DNA from: Halogranum amylolyticum | GTDB lineage: Archaea; Halobacteriota; Halobacteria; Halobacteriales; Haloferacaceae | Reading direction: 5' to 3' | DNA: 64,000 bases | Assembly (NCBI RefSeq): GCF_900110465.1 | Contig: NZ_FODV01000002.1 | Location: 248,001-312,000 of the forward strand | In this document: piece after piece, positions 33,258 through 41,233 of the stretch | How positions within the stretch are numbered: the stretch's first letter is position 1 | How the letters are laid out: each line of letters opens with the position of its first letter | Position numbers and translations under genes: made by a program | The notes under the pieces: model-generated | Told to the model about the DNA's origin: nothing | Database searches by the model: none | What the model saw: the letters and a program-made list of their open reading frames with translations, nothing else

Positions 33258-34259
33258 TCAGTACGAGTCCGTCGCCTGCACCGGGCCGCTGAACGCGCTG
33301 TACAACACCACGAAGTACGTCAGGATAAGCGGCAGCAACAGGGCGGCCGCGATCGACATCAGATTGAGCGGGAGCGTCGAGACGATGGCCTCGGCGACCG
33401 AGAGATCGGTCGCCGGGTCGACGAGCGGGAACAGCAGGAGCGCGACGACCGCGACGAGTCCGTACGTCATCACCGCGCTCACGACGAGCGCCAACAGGTC
33501 CTGCCCGGCTCGAAGCGCCCACACGTAGCCCCCCGCGAGACCCACCGTCGCGACGACGAGCATCACGACGGGGAGTGTGAGCAGACCGCTCTGGAGCCGG
33601 GGCGAGGCGAGCGCAAACGCCGCGAGCGAGACGACGACGGCGAGCAGGTAGCCGACGACCGCGAGTTCGCCGTATCGTCGGAGGTCGCGTCGAAGCTTAC
33701 CGCGCGTCTTCACTCGCAGGAAGGCCGTTCCCGAGACGACGGTGAGAGCCACCACTGCCAGCCCGACGGTGAACGCCGGGAGCGTGAGCGTTCGCGGACT
33801 CCCGGTGAGCCAGTTGGCCACGAACATCCCGAGGAGGAACGGCGCGGCGAGGCTCCCGACGACGAACGACCGCCCCCACCAGCGCTGCCACTCCTCGTCG
33901 TGACGCTGCTCGTACATCTCCGGAGCCAGCCCCCGGAGGATCAGCGCGCCGAGGATGGCAAACATCAGCAGGTAATGTCGGCTGAACAGGTTCGCGTAGA
34001 CGGGAGGGAAGGCGGCGAACAGCGCACCGCCGAAGACGACGAGCCACACCTCGTTGCCGTCCCAGAACGGACCGATCGCCGTGAGAATCGTCTCGCGTTC
34101 CTCGTGGTCGTCGCGGGTGGCGAACAGCGCGCCGGCCCCGAAGTCGAACCCGTCGAGGAACAGGAACGTCCCGAGGATGAAGAAGACGAGCGCGAACCAC
34201 AGCGCCGGCAGTGGCAGGCCGAACAGCGGTCCGGCCGCCAGCGTCTCGACGCTAGTCAT
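33258..34259 (-). CDS. cydB: Cytochrome bd-type quinol oxidase subunit II
   Basis: 333 residues with about eight helices. The conserved CydB N-terminal region is visible: LWFALVFFILGTFLFLDGFDFG and then FWDGNEVWLVVFGGALFAAFP. Subunit II supports the haem-bearing CydA in reducing oxygen with quinol. The start overlaps the cydA stop by eight bases, so translation is coupled. The longer frame upstream is only the antisense-free overlap with cydA and is rejected. Confidence 0.92.
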   Translation of the reverse strand: MTSVETLAAGPLFGLPLPALWFALVFFILGTFLFLDGFDFGAGALFATRDDHEERETILTAIGPFWDGNEVWLVVFGGALFAAFPPVYANLFSRHYLLMFAILGALILRGLAPEMYEQRHDEEWQRWWGRSFVVGSLAAPFLLGMFVANWLTGSPRTLTLPAFTVGLAVVALTVVSGTAFLRVKTRGKLRRDLRRYGELAVVGYLLAVVVSLAAFALASPRLQSGLLTLPVVMLVVATVGLAGGYVWALRAGQDLLALVVSAVMTYGLVAVVALLLFPLVDPATDLSVAEAIVSTLPLNLMSIAAALLLPLILTYFVVLYSAFSGPVQATDSY

Positions 34260-35691
34260 CGCCCGCCACCCCGCTAGCTGGCTTGCCGCGGTCCGCGTCC
34301 GACGGCGTCGGTGTCGACCGCAGGTCGTCGCTGCCGGGCGGCCCGCTGCGGATGATCCGCGCAACGACGTAGGTGTAGAGGGAGAGGAGTCCGAGGTAGA
34401 CGACGGCGAACCCGACGAGCGTCGCCGTCGCCTCCGCGCCGGTCAACCCAGGCGAGACGCCCTCGCTGGTCTGGAGGACGCCCTGGACGACCCACGGCTG
34501 GCGACCGACCTCGGTCACCACCCAGCCGAGTTCGACGGCGAGGATACCGAGCAACGAGGAGGCCATGAGCGCCTTGTGGAGCAGGTCGTCCTCGAGCAGC
34601 TGGCCGCGCCACCAGCGGTAGCCACCCCAGAACGCGAGCAGGATGAACCAGAAGCCCATCCCGACCATCGCGCGGAACGACCAGAAGACGATGGCGACGG
34701 GTGGAGCCTCCGTCTCGAAGGTGTCCAACCCCCGTATCGTCGCCTGGGCGTCACCCCCGCTGGCGAGCCACGAGGCGCCGCCGGGGATCCCGAACCCGAA
34801 CAGCTCCTTGGCGCGCGGGTCAGTGACGTCCGCCAGACTCGTCGGGAACGCGATGAGATACTCGGGGACGTACGAGTCAGTCTCCCACACCGCCTCCATC
34901 GCGGCGAACTTCTGTGGCTGCGTCTCGTAGACGTGCCGCGCGTAGAGGTCGCCGTGGATCACCTGCAGCGGCGCGGTGACGAGGAGGGCGACGAGCGCAA
35001 TCTTCAGCGTCGTCTCCCAAAACGAGATCTCGTCGACCGGGTAGCCCCAGACGTGATGGCGGAAGACGTGGTACGCCGCTACGCCGGCCATGAACAGCGC
35101 AACCGACTCGACGGCGGCGTTCTGCATGTGGACGAACATGTACGGGAACCGCGGGTTCGCGTACGCCGCCAGCGGGTCGGTGAGGTGGACGATCGTCTGG
35201 CCGCTCTTCTGGGCCAGTTCGAACCCGCGCGGCGTCTGCATCCACGAGTTCGCGATCAGGATCCACACCGCAGACAGCCACGTCCCGGCGGCGACGGCGA
35301 CACTCGAGACGAAGTACAGACGGTCGGAGACGCGCTCGCGACCGAAGACGAACACGCCGAGGAACGTCGCCTCGAGCATGAACGCCATCATCCCCTCGGT
35401 CGCCAGTGGGCCACCGAACAGTTCACCAGCGAACGTCGAGAAGGCGGCGAAGTTGGTCCCGAACTCGAACTCGAGGACGATACCGGTGACCGTGCCGACG
35501 ACGAAACTGACGGCGAATATCTTCGTCCAGAACCGTCTGAGTTGTTCGTAGACGGGCGCACCGCCTCGGATCTCTTTCCACGTGAAGTAGACGAGGAAGG
35601 GGGCGAGCCCCATGCTCATCACCGGGAAGATGATGTGCACAATCGTCGTGAGCGCGAACTGCAACCGACTGGCGATGACTGGATCTACCAT
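34252..35691 (-). CDS. cydA: Cytochrome bd-type quinol oxidase subunit I
   Basis: 479 residues, nine helices. Haem ligands and signatures: His18 in TTIVHIIFPVMSMG, the VHMQNAAVES region, the conserved GRQPW near residue 405, and the acidic pair in LEATFLGVFVFGRE. The Q-loop between helices 6 and 7 is short, as in the CIO-like group rather than E. coli bd-I. It reduces oxygen at high affinity without proton pumping. First gene of cydA-cydB-small membrane protein. An ATCTCA/TTAT-type box near 35762-35768 is the nearest promoter candidate, leaving a leader of roughly 45 bases. Confidence 0.93.
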   Translation of the reverse strand: MVDPVIASRLQFALTTIVHIIFPVMSMGLAPFLVYFTWKEIRGGAPVYEQLRRFWTKIFAVSFVVGTVTGIVLEFEFGTNFAAFSTFAGELFGGPLATEGMMAFMLEATFLGVFVFGRERVSDRLYFVSSVAVAAGTWLSAVWILIANSWMQTPRGFELAQKSGQTIVHLTDPLAAYANPRFPYMFVHMQNAAVESVALFMAGVAAYHVFRHHVWGYPVDEISFWETTLKIALVALLVTAPLQVIHGDLYARHVYETQPQKFAAMEAVWETDSYVPEYLIAFPTSLADVTDPRAKELFGFGIPGGASWLASGGDAQATIRGLDTFETEAPPVAIVFWSFRAMVGMGFWFILLAFWGGYRWWRGQLLEDDLLHKALMASSLLGILAVELGWVVTEVGRQPWVVQGVLQTSEGVSPGLTGAEATATLVGFAVVYLGLLSLYTYVVARIIRSGPPGSDDLRSTPTPSDADRGKPASGVAGDD

Positions 35692-35816
35692 GATGCGATG
35701 AAACAGGAGACGGCGTGGCTTCGTCGGATGGACGTCTCTACTAGAGGGGTCCGCACGAAGTGAGATAAGCCTGGAGTTGGCGTGCGCTAACTGAGAATCG
35801 CCGACAGTGTTATCCG

Positions 35817-38186
35817 TTACTGCTCACTCGAGTCGACGTCTCGTAACCGGTCGCCGTCGACCCGGTACACCGTCACCTCGTCCGTCCGGTAAACCGGCTC
35901 GACGCCCTGTCCCTCCATCTCGTCGATCGACAGCGCGTCCCCGTAGCGAGCGCGCTCAGCCGGTCCGACCCAGACGTACTCGACGTCGTACTCGGTAGTG
36001 ACGGACGCGAGATCGGCCGTCGACCCGGTGTACGCCGCGTCGACGGCGCGGACCCGCTCGTAGTAGGCGTCGTAACCACGGTAGCCGACCTCGTGGTGCC
36101 AGCCGGCGACCGTCGGAACGCCGGTCAGACTGGCCGCCGGACTGGAGTCCCAGTTGTACATCCCGGGCGGGTACGGGTACGACCCGCTCGTCGCGTCCGG
36201 GTAGATGCTCGTCGCGGGCGCGGAGAGGATCGTCGTCTCCGAGGTCGCCTGCGCGTCGAGCCACCGGATGGCCTCGGCCTCCGCGGGATGTCGTTCCGTC
36301 GCGAACGCCGTCGCGTCTAGCGTCGACGCCGAGTTCTGCTCGAAGTGTTCCGCGAGCGCGAGGCCGCCGTACACCGACGTCGAGGCGACGAGGAGCACGA
36401 CGAGGACGACGCCGACCGACCGACTCGTCTGCGGTCTGAACGTCGGGGTCCGACCGGCGACGGCGAGTCCCGATCCGGAGAGCAGGCTCGTCAGTACCAC
36501 ACCCATCGCCGTCGCCCACAGCACCCACACCTGCATGTAAGTCTTGAAGACGGTGTTCATCCGCCCCGGGCCGGCCTGCTCTTTCACGTAGATGAACTCT
36601 ACGAGGAGCACGAGTCCGGTTCCGGCGACGATCAGCACCGTCTCGTAGCCGACGTCGCGGTCCATTCGGAGGGCGACCCAGCCGAAGACGAGGAGCGGCC
36701 CCGCCAAGAACAGGACGGCGAACTGTTGGAGGACGCTGACGACGCCGACGGCCGCCAGCGCGACGACGAGGAGCAGTCGGCTGTCGACGCCGAGTCGGTC
36801 GTAGAGGTAGACGGCGAACGCGACGACGAACGCCCCGTGGACGAGAAACAGCGGGCCAAGCGCGCTGCGCATCTCTAGCGTCAGGAACGTGACCTCGCGG
36901 CTGGCACCGGCCGAGAGCAGGAAGGGGAGACTGACTAGCACGGCCAACCCGCCCGCGCTGGCGGTGACGACGAACGCACTCGCCGTCCGCACGAGTTCCG
37001 TTCCGAGCCACGACTGCTCGACCCACCCGCCGACCCGCGCCGCGAGGTCGTCGGAGACGACGGTGAGCGGGTGGGTCGGTGCGAACGTCAGCGTGAGAAA
37101 GAGCAGCCCGAAGATCGAGGGAAAGCTCCACGTGTCGGTGTACACCTGGAACCCTCCGAGAATCGGGAGGACGACGAAGACGAGCGTCCAGCGTCGATGC
37201 CGGTTCGCCGCCGGAGTCCGGTAGTAGCTGTAGCAGATGGCCGCCGCGAGGAGGAGAAACACCGTCCCCATCATGTGGGCGTGGAGGTCACCGTTGAGCC
37301 ACGCGAACAGCGGGAACTCGTTTATCGTTCCCGGGATGACGCGGCTCGCGGACCAGTAGCTGAACGACGAGACGCCTGCGAGCAACTCGCTCACGGAGTA
37401 GCGCGACTGCTCGGCGACGGCCTCCGCCACCTGCGTCCGAAGCGGGTTCGGAAGGACGGGGAGTACCAGCCGACCAGCCGTGACGAGGTTGCTGGCGAAG
37501 CCGACGAAGAAGGCGGACAGGAGTCCGGCGAGTCGTCGTGGACCGCCGCGTCCGACGCTGATCGCGCCCGCGAGATCGAACGCGGCGGTGACGAGCATCG
37601 CGTAGAAGCCGGCGAGCGAAAGATTGTACGCGTACGCGGGGGCGACGCCGGAGAGTTTCGCGACGAGTGCGGTCGTCAGGTGGCCACCGTAGTAGTAACG
37701 GACGGGTTCGCCCGCGAACCACATATCCTCCGGCGGCAGCGTCGGCGACAGCATCAGCGACTGCAGGAGACCGAAATCGAGGAACTTCTCGCCGCCGGCG
37801 GCGTGCACCGCCGGGTCGGCCGCGCGGACGAGGACGAGCAGTCCGAAGGCGACGAGGAAGACAACTGCGCTGTCGGCGGCGGCCGACCGGTCGAACTCGA
37901 GGTCGGTGGCGAGTTCGAGACGGCGCTCTCGGAGTGCCCGACGGTCGAACCCGGCCAGCGCGGAGAGTGCGAGCAGGACGAACAGCCCCGCGACGGGGGC
38001 GACGAGGCCGAACGAGAGGTGGCCGACCCAGTAGCCGACGGTAGTCAGGACGACGAGAGCGACCGGCAGCGCGAACCCGACACCACGAGTCGGAAGCGGC
38101 GCGAACAGGCGGAGGGCGAGCGGCATCCCCGCCCCGGCGAGCAGCGCGTAGAGCAGAAGCCACAGAACGAGAGGGACGAGTTCCAT
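35817..38186 (-). CDS. DUF2298 (Chlor_Arch_YYY) multi-pass membrane protein
   Basis: 789 residues with at least sixteen hydrophobic segments and a soluble C-terminal domain of about 160 residues (from about residue 630). The YYY motif that names the family is present in EPVRYYYGGHLTTA, and NGDLHAHMMG is a second conserved patch with an acidic residue as in GT-C glycosyltransferases. Such proteins are thought to transfer sugars from lipid carriers outside the membrane; activity is unproven. It is divergent from a GT2 gene and GtrA, fitting an envelope glycosylation locus. A CGTTTAC box 26 bases upstream supports the ATG. Confidence 0.85.
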   Translation of the reverse strand: MELVPLVLWLLLYALLAGAGMPLALRLFAPLPTRGVGFALPVALVVLTTVGYWVGHLSFGLVAPVAGLFVLLALSALAGFDRRALRERRLELATDLEFDRSAAADSAVVFLVAFGLLVLVRAADPAVHAAGGEKFLDFGLLQSLMLSPTLPPEDMWFAGEPVRYYYGGHLTTALVAKLSGVAPAYAYNLSLAGFYAMLVTAAFDLAGAISVGRGGPRRLAGLLSAFFVGFASNLVTAGRLVLPVLPNPLRTQVAEAVAEQSRYSVSELLAGVSSFSYWSASRVIPGTINEFPLFAWLNGDLHAHMMGTVFLLLAAAICYSYYRTPAANRHRRWTLVFVVLPILGGFQVYTDTWSFPSIFGLLFLTLTFAPTHPLTVVSDDLAARVGGWVEQSWLGTELVRTASAFVVTASAGGLAVLVSLPFLLSAGASREVTFLTLEMRSALGPLFLVHGAFVVAFAVYLYDRLGVDSRLLLVVALAAVGVVSVLQQFAVLFLAGPLLVFGWVALRMDRDVGYETVLIVAGTGLVLLVEFIYVKEQAGPGRMNTVFKTYMQVWVLWATAMGVVLTSLLSGSGLAVAGRTPTFRPQTSRSVGVVLVVLLVASTSVYGGLALAEHFEQNSASTLDATAFATERHPAEAEAIRWLDAQATSETTILSAPATSIYPDATSGSYPYPPGMYNWDSSPAASLTGVPTVAGWHHEVGYRGYDAYYERVRAVDAAYTGSTADLASVTTEYDVEYVWVGPAERARYGDALSIDEMEGQGVEPVYRTDEVTVYRVDGDRLRDVDSSEQ

Positions 38187-38275
38187 CTACCGAAACTGAC
38201 GGCGGGGTGGCGGTAAACGCTTTTTGGGTTCGGATACGCAGGCGGCGCGGACGTTCCCGGGCGGGAGTCAAACGC

Positions 38276-38283
38276 TTTTTTAA
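38276..38283 (+). promoter_or_regulatory. TATA box of the GT2-gtrA operon
   Basis: TTTTTTAA ending 23 bases and centred about 26 bases before the ATG at 38306. It selects that ATG over the open frame from 38207. Confidence 0.55.
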
Positions 38284-38305
38284 CGCGTGTGTGGAACGCG
38301 AGGAT

Positions 38306-39091
38306 ATGACGCGCACCGTCGGGGTGGTGATCCCCGCTTATCGCCCGGACGTCGCTCTCCTCGGGAAGTACGTCCGAGCGCTGACCGACCGCCTCTCCCC
38401 CGACGTCGTCCGGATCGAACTCGACGCGGCCACCGCCGACGTGGTCGAAGCGCTCGCCGACCTCCCCGCGGAGGTCAACGCCGTCCGGTATCGGCGCGGG
38501 AAGGGGACCGCCATCACGGCCGGGTTCGAGGCGCTCGACACCGACGTGCTCGCCTTCGCCGACGCCGACGGCAGTACGCCCGCCGACTCCATCGCCGACG
38601 TGCTCGCACCCGTGCTCGACGGCGAGGCGGACCTCTCGGTCGGCTCCCGCCGACATCCGGACGCGACGGTCGCCTCCCACCAGACGTTCGCCCGTCGCTA
38701 CCTCGGCGACGGCTTCGCGTGGCTGGCTCGACAGCTCCTCGACGCGAAGCTCTACGACTACCAGTGCGGCGCGAAGGCGACGACCCGCGAGACGTGGCGG
38801 GCGGTTCGCCACCACCTGTACGAACCCGGCTTCGCGTGGGACATCGAACTCGTCGCCGTCGCCGCTGCGCTCGGCGCACGCATCACCGAAGTGCCGGTCG
38901 TCTGGGAGGACCAACCGGGGTCGACTGTCTCGCCTGTTCGGACGACGCTCCGACTCGGTCGCGGCCTCCTGATCGCCCGTCACCGGGCGAAACTGCTCGC
39001 TGACGACGACCTCCACACGCTCCTCGAGTCGCGCCGCAACGGCCCGCAGTCGCTCGTCGACCGCCTCGCGGCGGAGGCGTTCGATGAGTAG
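38306..39091 (+). CDS. Glycosyltransferase family 2 (dolichyl-phosphate sugar synthase-like)
   Basis: 261 residues. A GT-A fold is indicated by VGVVIPAYRPD, RYRRGKGTAITAGFEAL and the metal-binding LAFADADGST (DxD-type). The later WDIELVAVAAALGARITEVPVVWED block is typical of DPM/DPG synthases that load a sugar onto a polyprenyl phosphate at the inner membrane face. It overlaps gtrA by eight bases. The pair resembles GtrB-GtrA systems, in which GtrA helps move the lipid-linked sugar across the membrane for a GT-C enzyme such as DUF2298. Confidence 0.88.
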   Translation: MTRTVGVVIPAYRPDVALLGKYVRALTDRLSPDVVRIELDAATADVVEALADLPAEVNAVRYRRGKGTAITAGFEALDTDVLAFADADGSTPADSIADVLAPVLDGEADLSVGSRRHPDATVASHQTFARRYLGDGFAWLARQLLDAKLYDYQCGAKATTRETWRAVRHHLYEPGFAWDIELVAVAAALGARITEVPVVWEDQPGSTVSPVRTTLRLGRGLLIARHRAKLLADDDLHTLLESRRNGPQSLVDRLAAEAFDE

Positions 39092-39530
39092 CGGCGTCGA
39101 CGAACTCGTCTCGGGGGTCCGGTTCGGCAAGTTCGCCTCCGTCGGAGCCGTCGGCGCGGTGTTCGATCTCACGGTGAGCACGGTGTTGACGGTGTTCTTC
39201 GACGTCCTCCCAGAGTACGCGAAGCTCGTCGGCGCCGAGGTCGCCATCGTCGTGATGTTCCTCATCAACGACAACTGGACGTTCGCCGGCCACGGCACTC
39301 GCGGACGGGTCAACGCCCTCCGGCGGTTCCTGAAGTCGAACCTCGTCAGGAGCGGCGGACTGGTCGTCCAGTTCCTCATCGTCCGCGGGCTGCGGATGGT
39401 CGACGTCTCGGTGGTCGTTGCCGGCTTCGACCTCTGGACGATCATCCCCTTCCCCATCGCCATCGCGGCGTCGATGTTCTTCAACTACGTCGCCGAGAGC
39501 CTGTTCACGTGGCGCGTCACCGACCACTGA
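39084..39530 (+). CDS. GtrA family membrane protein
   Basis: 148 residues with four helices. The family pattern is clear: RFGKFASVGAVGAVFDLTVS, INDNWTFAG and a closing FNYVAESLFTWR. GtrA proteins are proposed flippases for undecaprenyl- or dolichyl-linked sugars. Translation is coupled to the GT2 gene through an eight-base overlap. The initiator tRNA gene follows 80 bases downstream. Confidence 0.88.
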   Translation: MSSGVDELVSGVRFGKFASVGAVGAVFDLTVSTVLTVFFDVLPEYAKLVGAEVAIVVMFLINDNWTFAGHGTRGRVNALRRFLKSNLVRSGGLVVQFLIVRGLRMVDVSVVVAGFDLWTIIPFPIAIAASMFFNYVAESLFTWRVTDH

Positions 39531-39610
39531 GCGGCGTGCGAACGAGTCGAAAACTCACATACGGCGGTGGAAACACAACCCTTAACAGTCAGCCGCGAGT
39601 TGTGACTGAT

Positions 39611-39685
39611 AGCGGGATGGGATAGCCAGGAGATTCCGCCGGGCTCATAACCCGGAGACCGGTAGTTCAAATCTACCTCCCGCTA
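39611..39685 (+). tRNA. tRNA-Met (CAU), initiator type
   Basis: Acceptor arm 39611-39617 pairs with 39678-39684, and the discriminator A is 39685. The anticodon stem CCGGG/CCCGG encloses CTCATAA with CAT at 39646-39648. The T arm is GGTAG-TTCAAAT-CTACC. Three consecutive G:C pairs next to the anticodon loop (GGG/CCC) and an A-U first pair are marks of an initiator tRNA. No intron is seen and CCA is not encoded. The gene lies downstream of gtrA on the same strand. Confidence 0.93.
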
Positions 39686-39693
39686 CTTCTCTA

Positions 39694-39748
39694 CGACAGT
39701 CACCCACCGAGCGAGGCGTTTTATCGCCGAGCGACTGCGTGACTGTCG
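39694..39748. repeat. Nested inverted repeat after the initiator tRNA
   Basis: CGACAGTCAC (39694-39703) and GTGACTGTCG (39739-39748) are perfect 10-base complements. The loop holds a second short hairpin, GGCG-TTTTAT-CGCC. It could fold in RNA, act as a processing or termination signal for the tRNA, or be a recombination remnant. Confidence 0.5.
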
Positions 39749-39765
39749 TTGCGAGCCGACGAGGT

Positions 39766-39813
39766 GATTTGAACTAGGGAACGGAACGAAGTGAAGTGAC
39801 CGAGGTTCAAATC
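39766..39813. repeat. Inverted repeat GATTTGAAC ... GTTCAAATC
   Basis: GATTTGAAC at 39766-39774 is the exact complement of GTTCAAATC at 39805-39813. The right arm is part of the duplicated tRNA T-arm sequence. The spacer contains GGAACGGAACGAAGTGAAGTGACCGAG-type purine-rich DNA. Confidence 0.45.
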
Positions 39814-39832
39814 TACCTCTCGGTACTTCTCT
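39805..39832 (+). repeat. Partial copy of the tRNA-Met 3' end
   Basis: Matches 39665-39692 (T arm, acceptor 3' strand and the nine bases after it) at 26 of 28 positions. The copy extends past the tRNA end into TACTTCTCT, so it was duplicated as DNA, not as tRNA. The 112 bases between the copies carry no gene. This is the form left by site-specific integration at a tRNA gene or by a local duplication; no integrase is present. Confidence 0.6.
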
Positions 39833-39973
39833 CGAACTCACACTCGAACGCCGAGTCTCGACGTGCTAGCTGTGAGTTCGTGCAAGTCAGACGCAGTAGT
39901 GACGTAGCGGCACTCGCTGTTTCTCTCCTCCGGCAACACACCCGTTTTGTCGTCAGAGCGCCTCTACGAGGAC

Positions 39974-40138
39974 ATGGCTAGGGAGCGAAAGGAAGATGCG
40001 ACGCGCCTGCCGGTCGAGTGTCCGCTCTGTCACCACCCGGTCGCCGCGGAGGCGACGCTCGTCGACCACCTCCGGGGTGACCACACGAAACACGAACTCG
40101 CGGCGTTCATCGAGCGGTACTACGAGGAGTTCGCGTAG
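39974..40138 (+). CDS. Small C2H2-type zinc-finger protein
   Basis: 54 residues from the ATG at 39974, which has a GTTTTG box about 26-28 bases upstream; an in-frame start at 39947 would overlap it. The centre reads CPLCHHPVAAEATLVDHLRGDH, a CxxC...HxxxxH zinc finger, followed by an acidic/aromatic helix (AAFIERYYEEFA). Many one-finger micro-proteins of this kind exist in haloarchaea; a few affect motility or biofilm, most are uncharacterised. Confidence 0.75.
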   Translation: MARERKEDATRLPVECPLCHHPVAAEATLVDHLRGDHTKHELAAFIERYYEEFA

Positions 40139-40147
40139 CCGCTCGCC

Positions 40148-40573
40148 TCAGAACTCCACGTTCGACTTCGAGGAGAGGTCGACGGGGTCGGACTCCATCG
40201 CACCCGACGTCACGAACTCGTACCGCTCGTCGGCGAGGTAGACGACGCCGTCCTCGATCGTGAGATCGAGGCCGTTGAGATACGCGCCTTCGCAGGGACC
40301 GAACGTACACAGCCCCGACTCCGACGCGAAGTACGCACCGTGGTTCGCACAGACGACTTCGCCGTTGCGCATCGGCGCGCCCGACCCCTTGTCGAGTTTG
40401 ATGTGCGTGAAGTGCTGACAGTAGTTGAGCCACGCGGCGACGTCGCCGTCACCGTTGGCCTCGACGAGGATCGCCTCCTGCTCTTCGTCGGTCTCTACGT
40501 CGCGAACGGTGAAGAGAAACGTACTCTCGTCGGGGACCTCCTCGACCGTCGTGATGCGGCGGTCTGCATCCAT
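40148..40573 (-). CDS. Rieske [2Fe-2S] ferredoxin-like protein
   Basis: 141 residues, no signal or membrane segment, so cytoplasmic. The cluster motifs are CQH in LNYCQHFTH and CANH in VVCANHGAYF, about 23 residues apart, slightly wider than in standard ferredoxins. A further CTFGPCEG pair follows; its role is unclear. Such proteins pass electrons to oxygenases or other reductases. A GATAAATG box about 26 bases upstream supports the ATG at 40573 over a longer frame. Divergent from the UspA gene. Confidence 0.85.
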   Translation of the reverse strand: MDADRRITTVEEVPDESTFLFTVRDVETDEEQEAILVEANGDGDVAAWLNYCQHFTHIKLDKGSGAPMRNGEVVCANHGAYFASESGLCTFGPCEGAYLNGLDLTIEDGVVYLADERYEFVTSGAMESDPVDLSSKSNVEF

Positions 40574-40709
40574 CACTGGCCGGTAATCGACGACGACATT
40601 TATCTGTGTAGTTTGCGGTCCGACGACCCCCTGTCGGTGCGAATCAACGGGACAGACAGTCCCTCCGTGTATGAACAATGGTTATCAAACTGTCCAGAGA
40701 ACTAGCTGT

Positions 40710-41222
40710 ATGTTCCGTGTACTACTTCCGGTCGACAACGACACAGAGCGTTCGACCCGGCAAGCAGAGTTCGCAGCCTCGTTACCGCACGCCGACGAGA
40801 ACGTAGAAGTCACGCTCATACACGTCTTTCCGGACGAAGGAACGGCGGAGCGGACGTCGGTCGAGCAGGTCGCCGCTGGTCGTCAGGCACACGAGTACCT
40901 CACCGGACAGGGAATCGCGGTCCGAACTCAGTCGCACTTCGGCGATGCCGCGAGCGAGATCCTCCACGCCGCAGACGACATCGACGCCGACCTCGTCGTT
41001 CTCGGCGGGCGCAAACGGTCGCCGCTGGGGTCGCTTCTCTTCGGCAGCGTCAGCCAGTCAGTCACGCTCGATGCGTCTCGACCGGTCACCGTCACGGGTG
41101 GGGCGACAGGCCCCGCCGAAGCGTCGGCGACCGAGGAAGCGTTGGCGACCGAGGAAGCGTCGACGGCCGACGAAGCGACAGAGGGGGACGTCACCGCCGA
41201 GTCCGGCGACACACGGGTGTGA
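40710..41222 (+). CDS. Universal stress protein (UspA family) with repetitive acidic tail
   Basis: 170 residues from the ATG at 40710. The UspA domain covers about the first 125 residues (FRVLLPVDNDTERS, DAASEILHAADDIDADLVVLGG, then the ATP-loop-like GGRKRSPLGSLLFGSVSQSV). The last 45 residues are low complexity with ATEEAL/ATEEAS/ADEAT repeats, an unusual addition. Function: stress-linked nucleotide-binding protein, mechanism unknown. A TTATCAAA box about 26 bases upstream fits the start. Confidence 0.85.
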   Translation: MFRVLLPVDNDTERSTRQAEFAASLPHADENVEVTLIHVFPDEGTAERTSVEQVAAGRQAHEYLTGQGIAVRTQSHFGDAASEILHAADDIDADLVVLGGRKRSPLGSLLFGSVSQSVTLDASRPVTVTGGATGPAEASATEEALATEEASTADEATEGDVTAESGDTRV

Positions 41223-41233
41223 GCGGGGGCCGG

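Noticed and set aside
39749..39804. Second complete tRNA gene between the two T-arm copies
   Set aside because: No anticodon stem, D arm or matching 5' acceptor strand can be found before 39805; only the 3' portion is duplicated.
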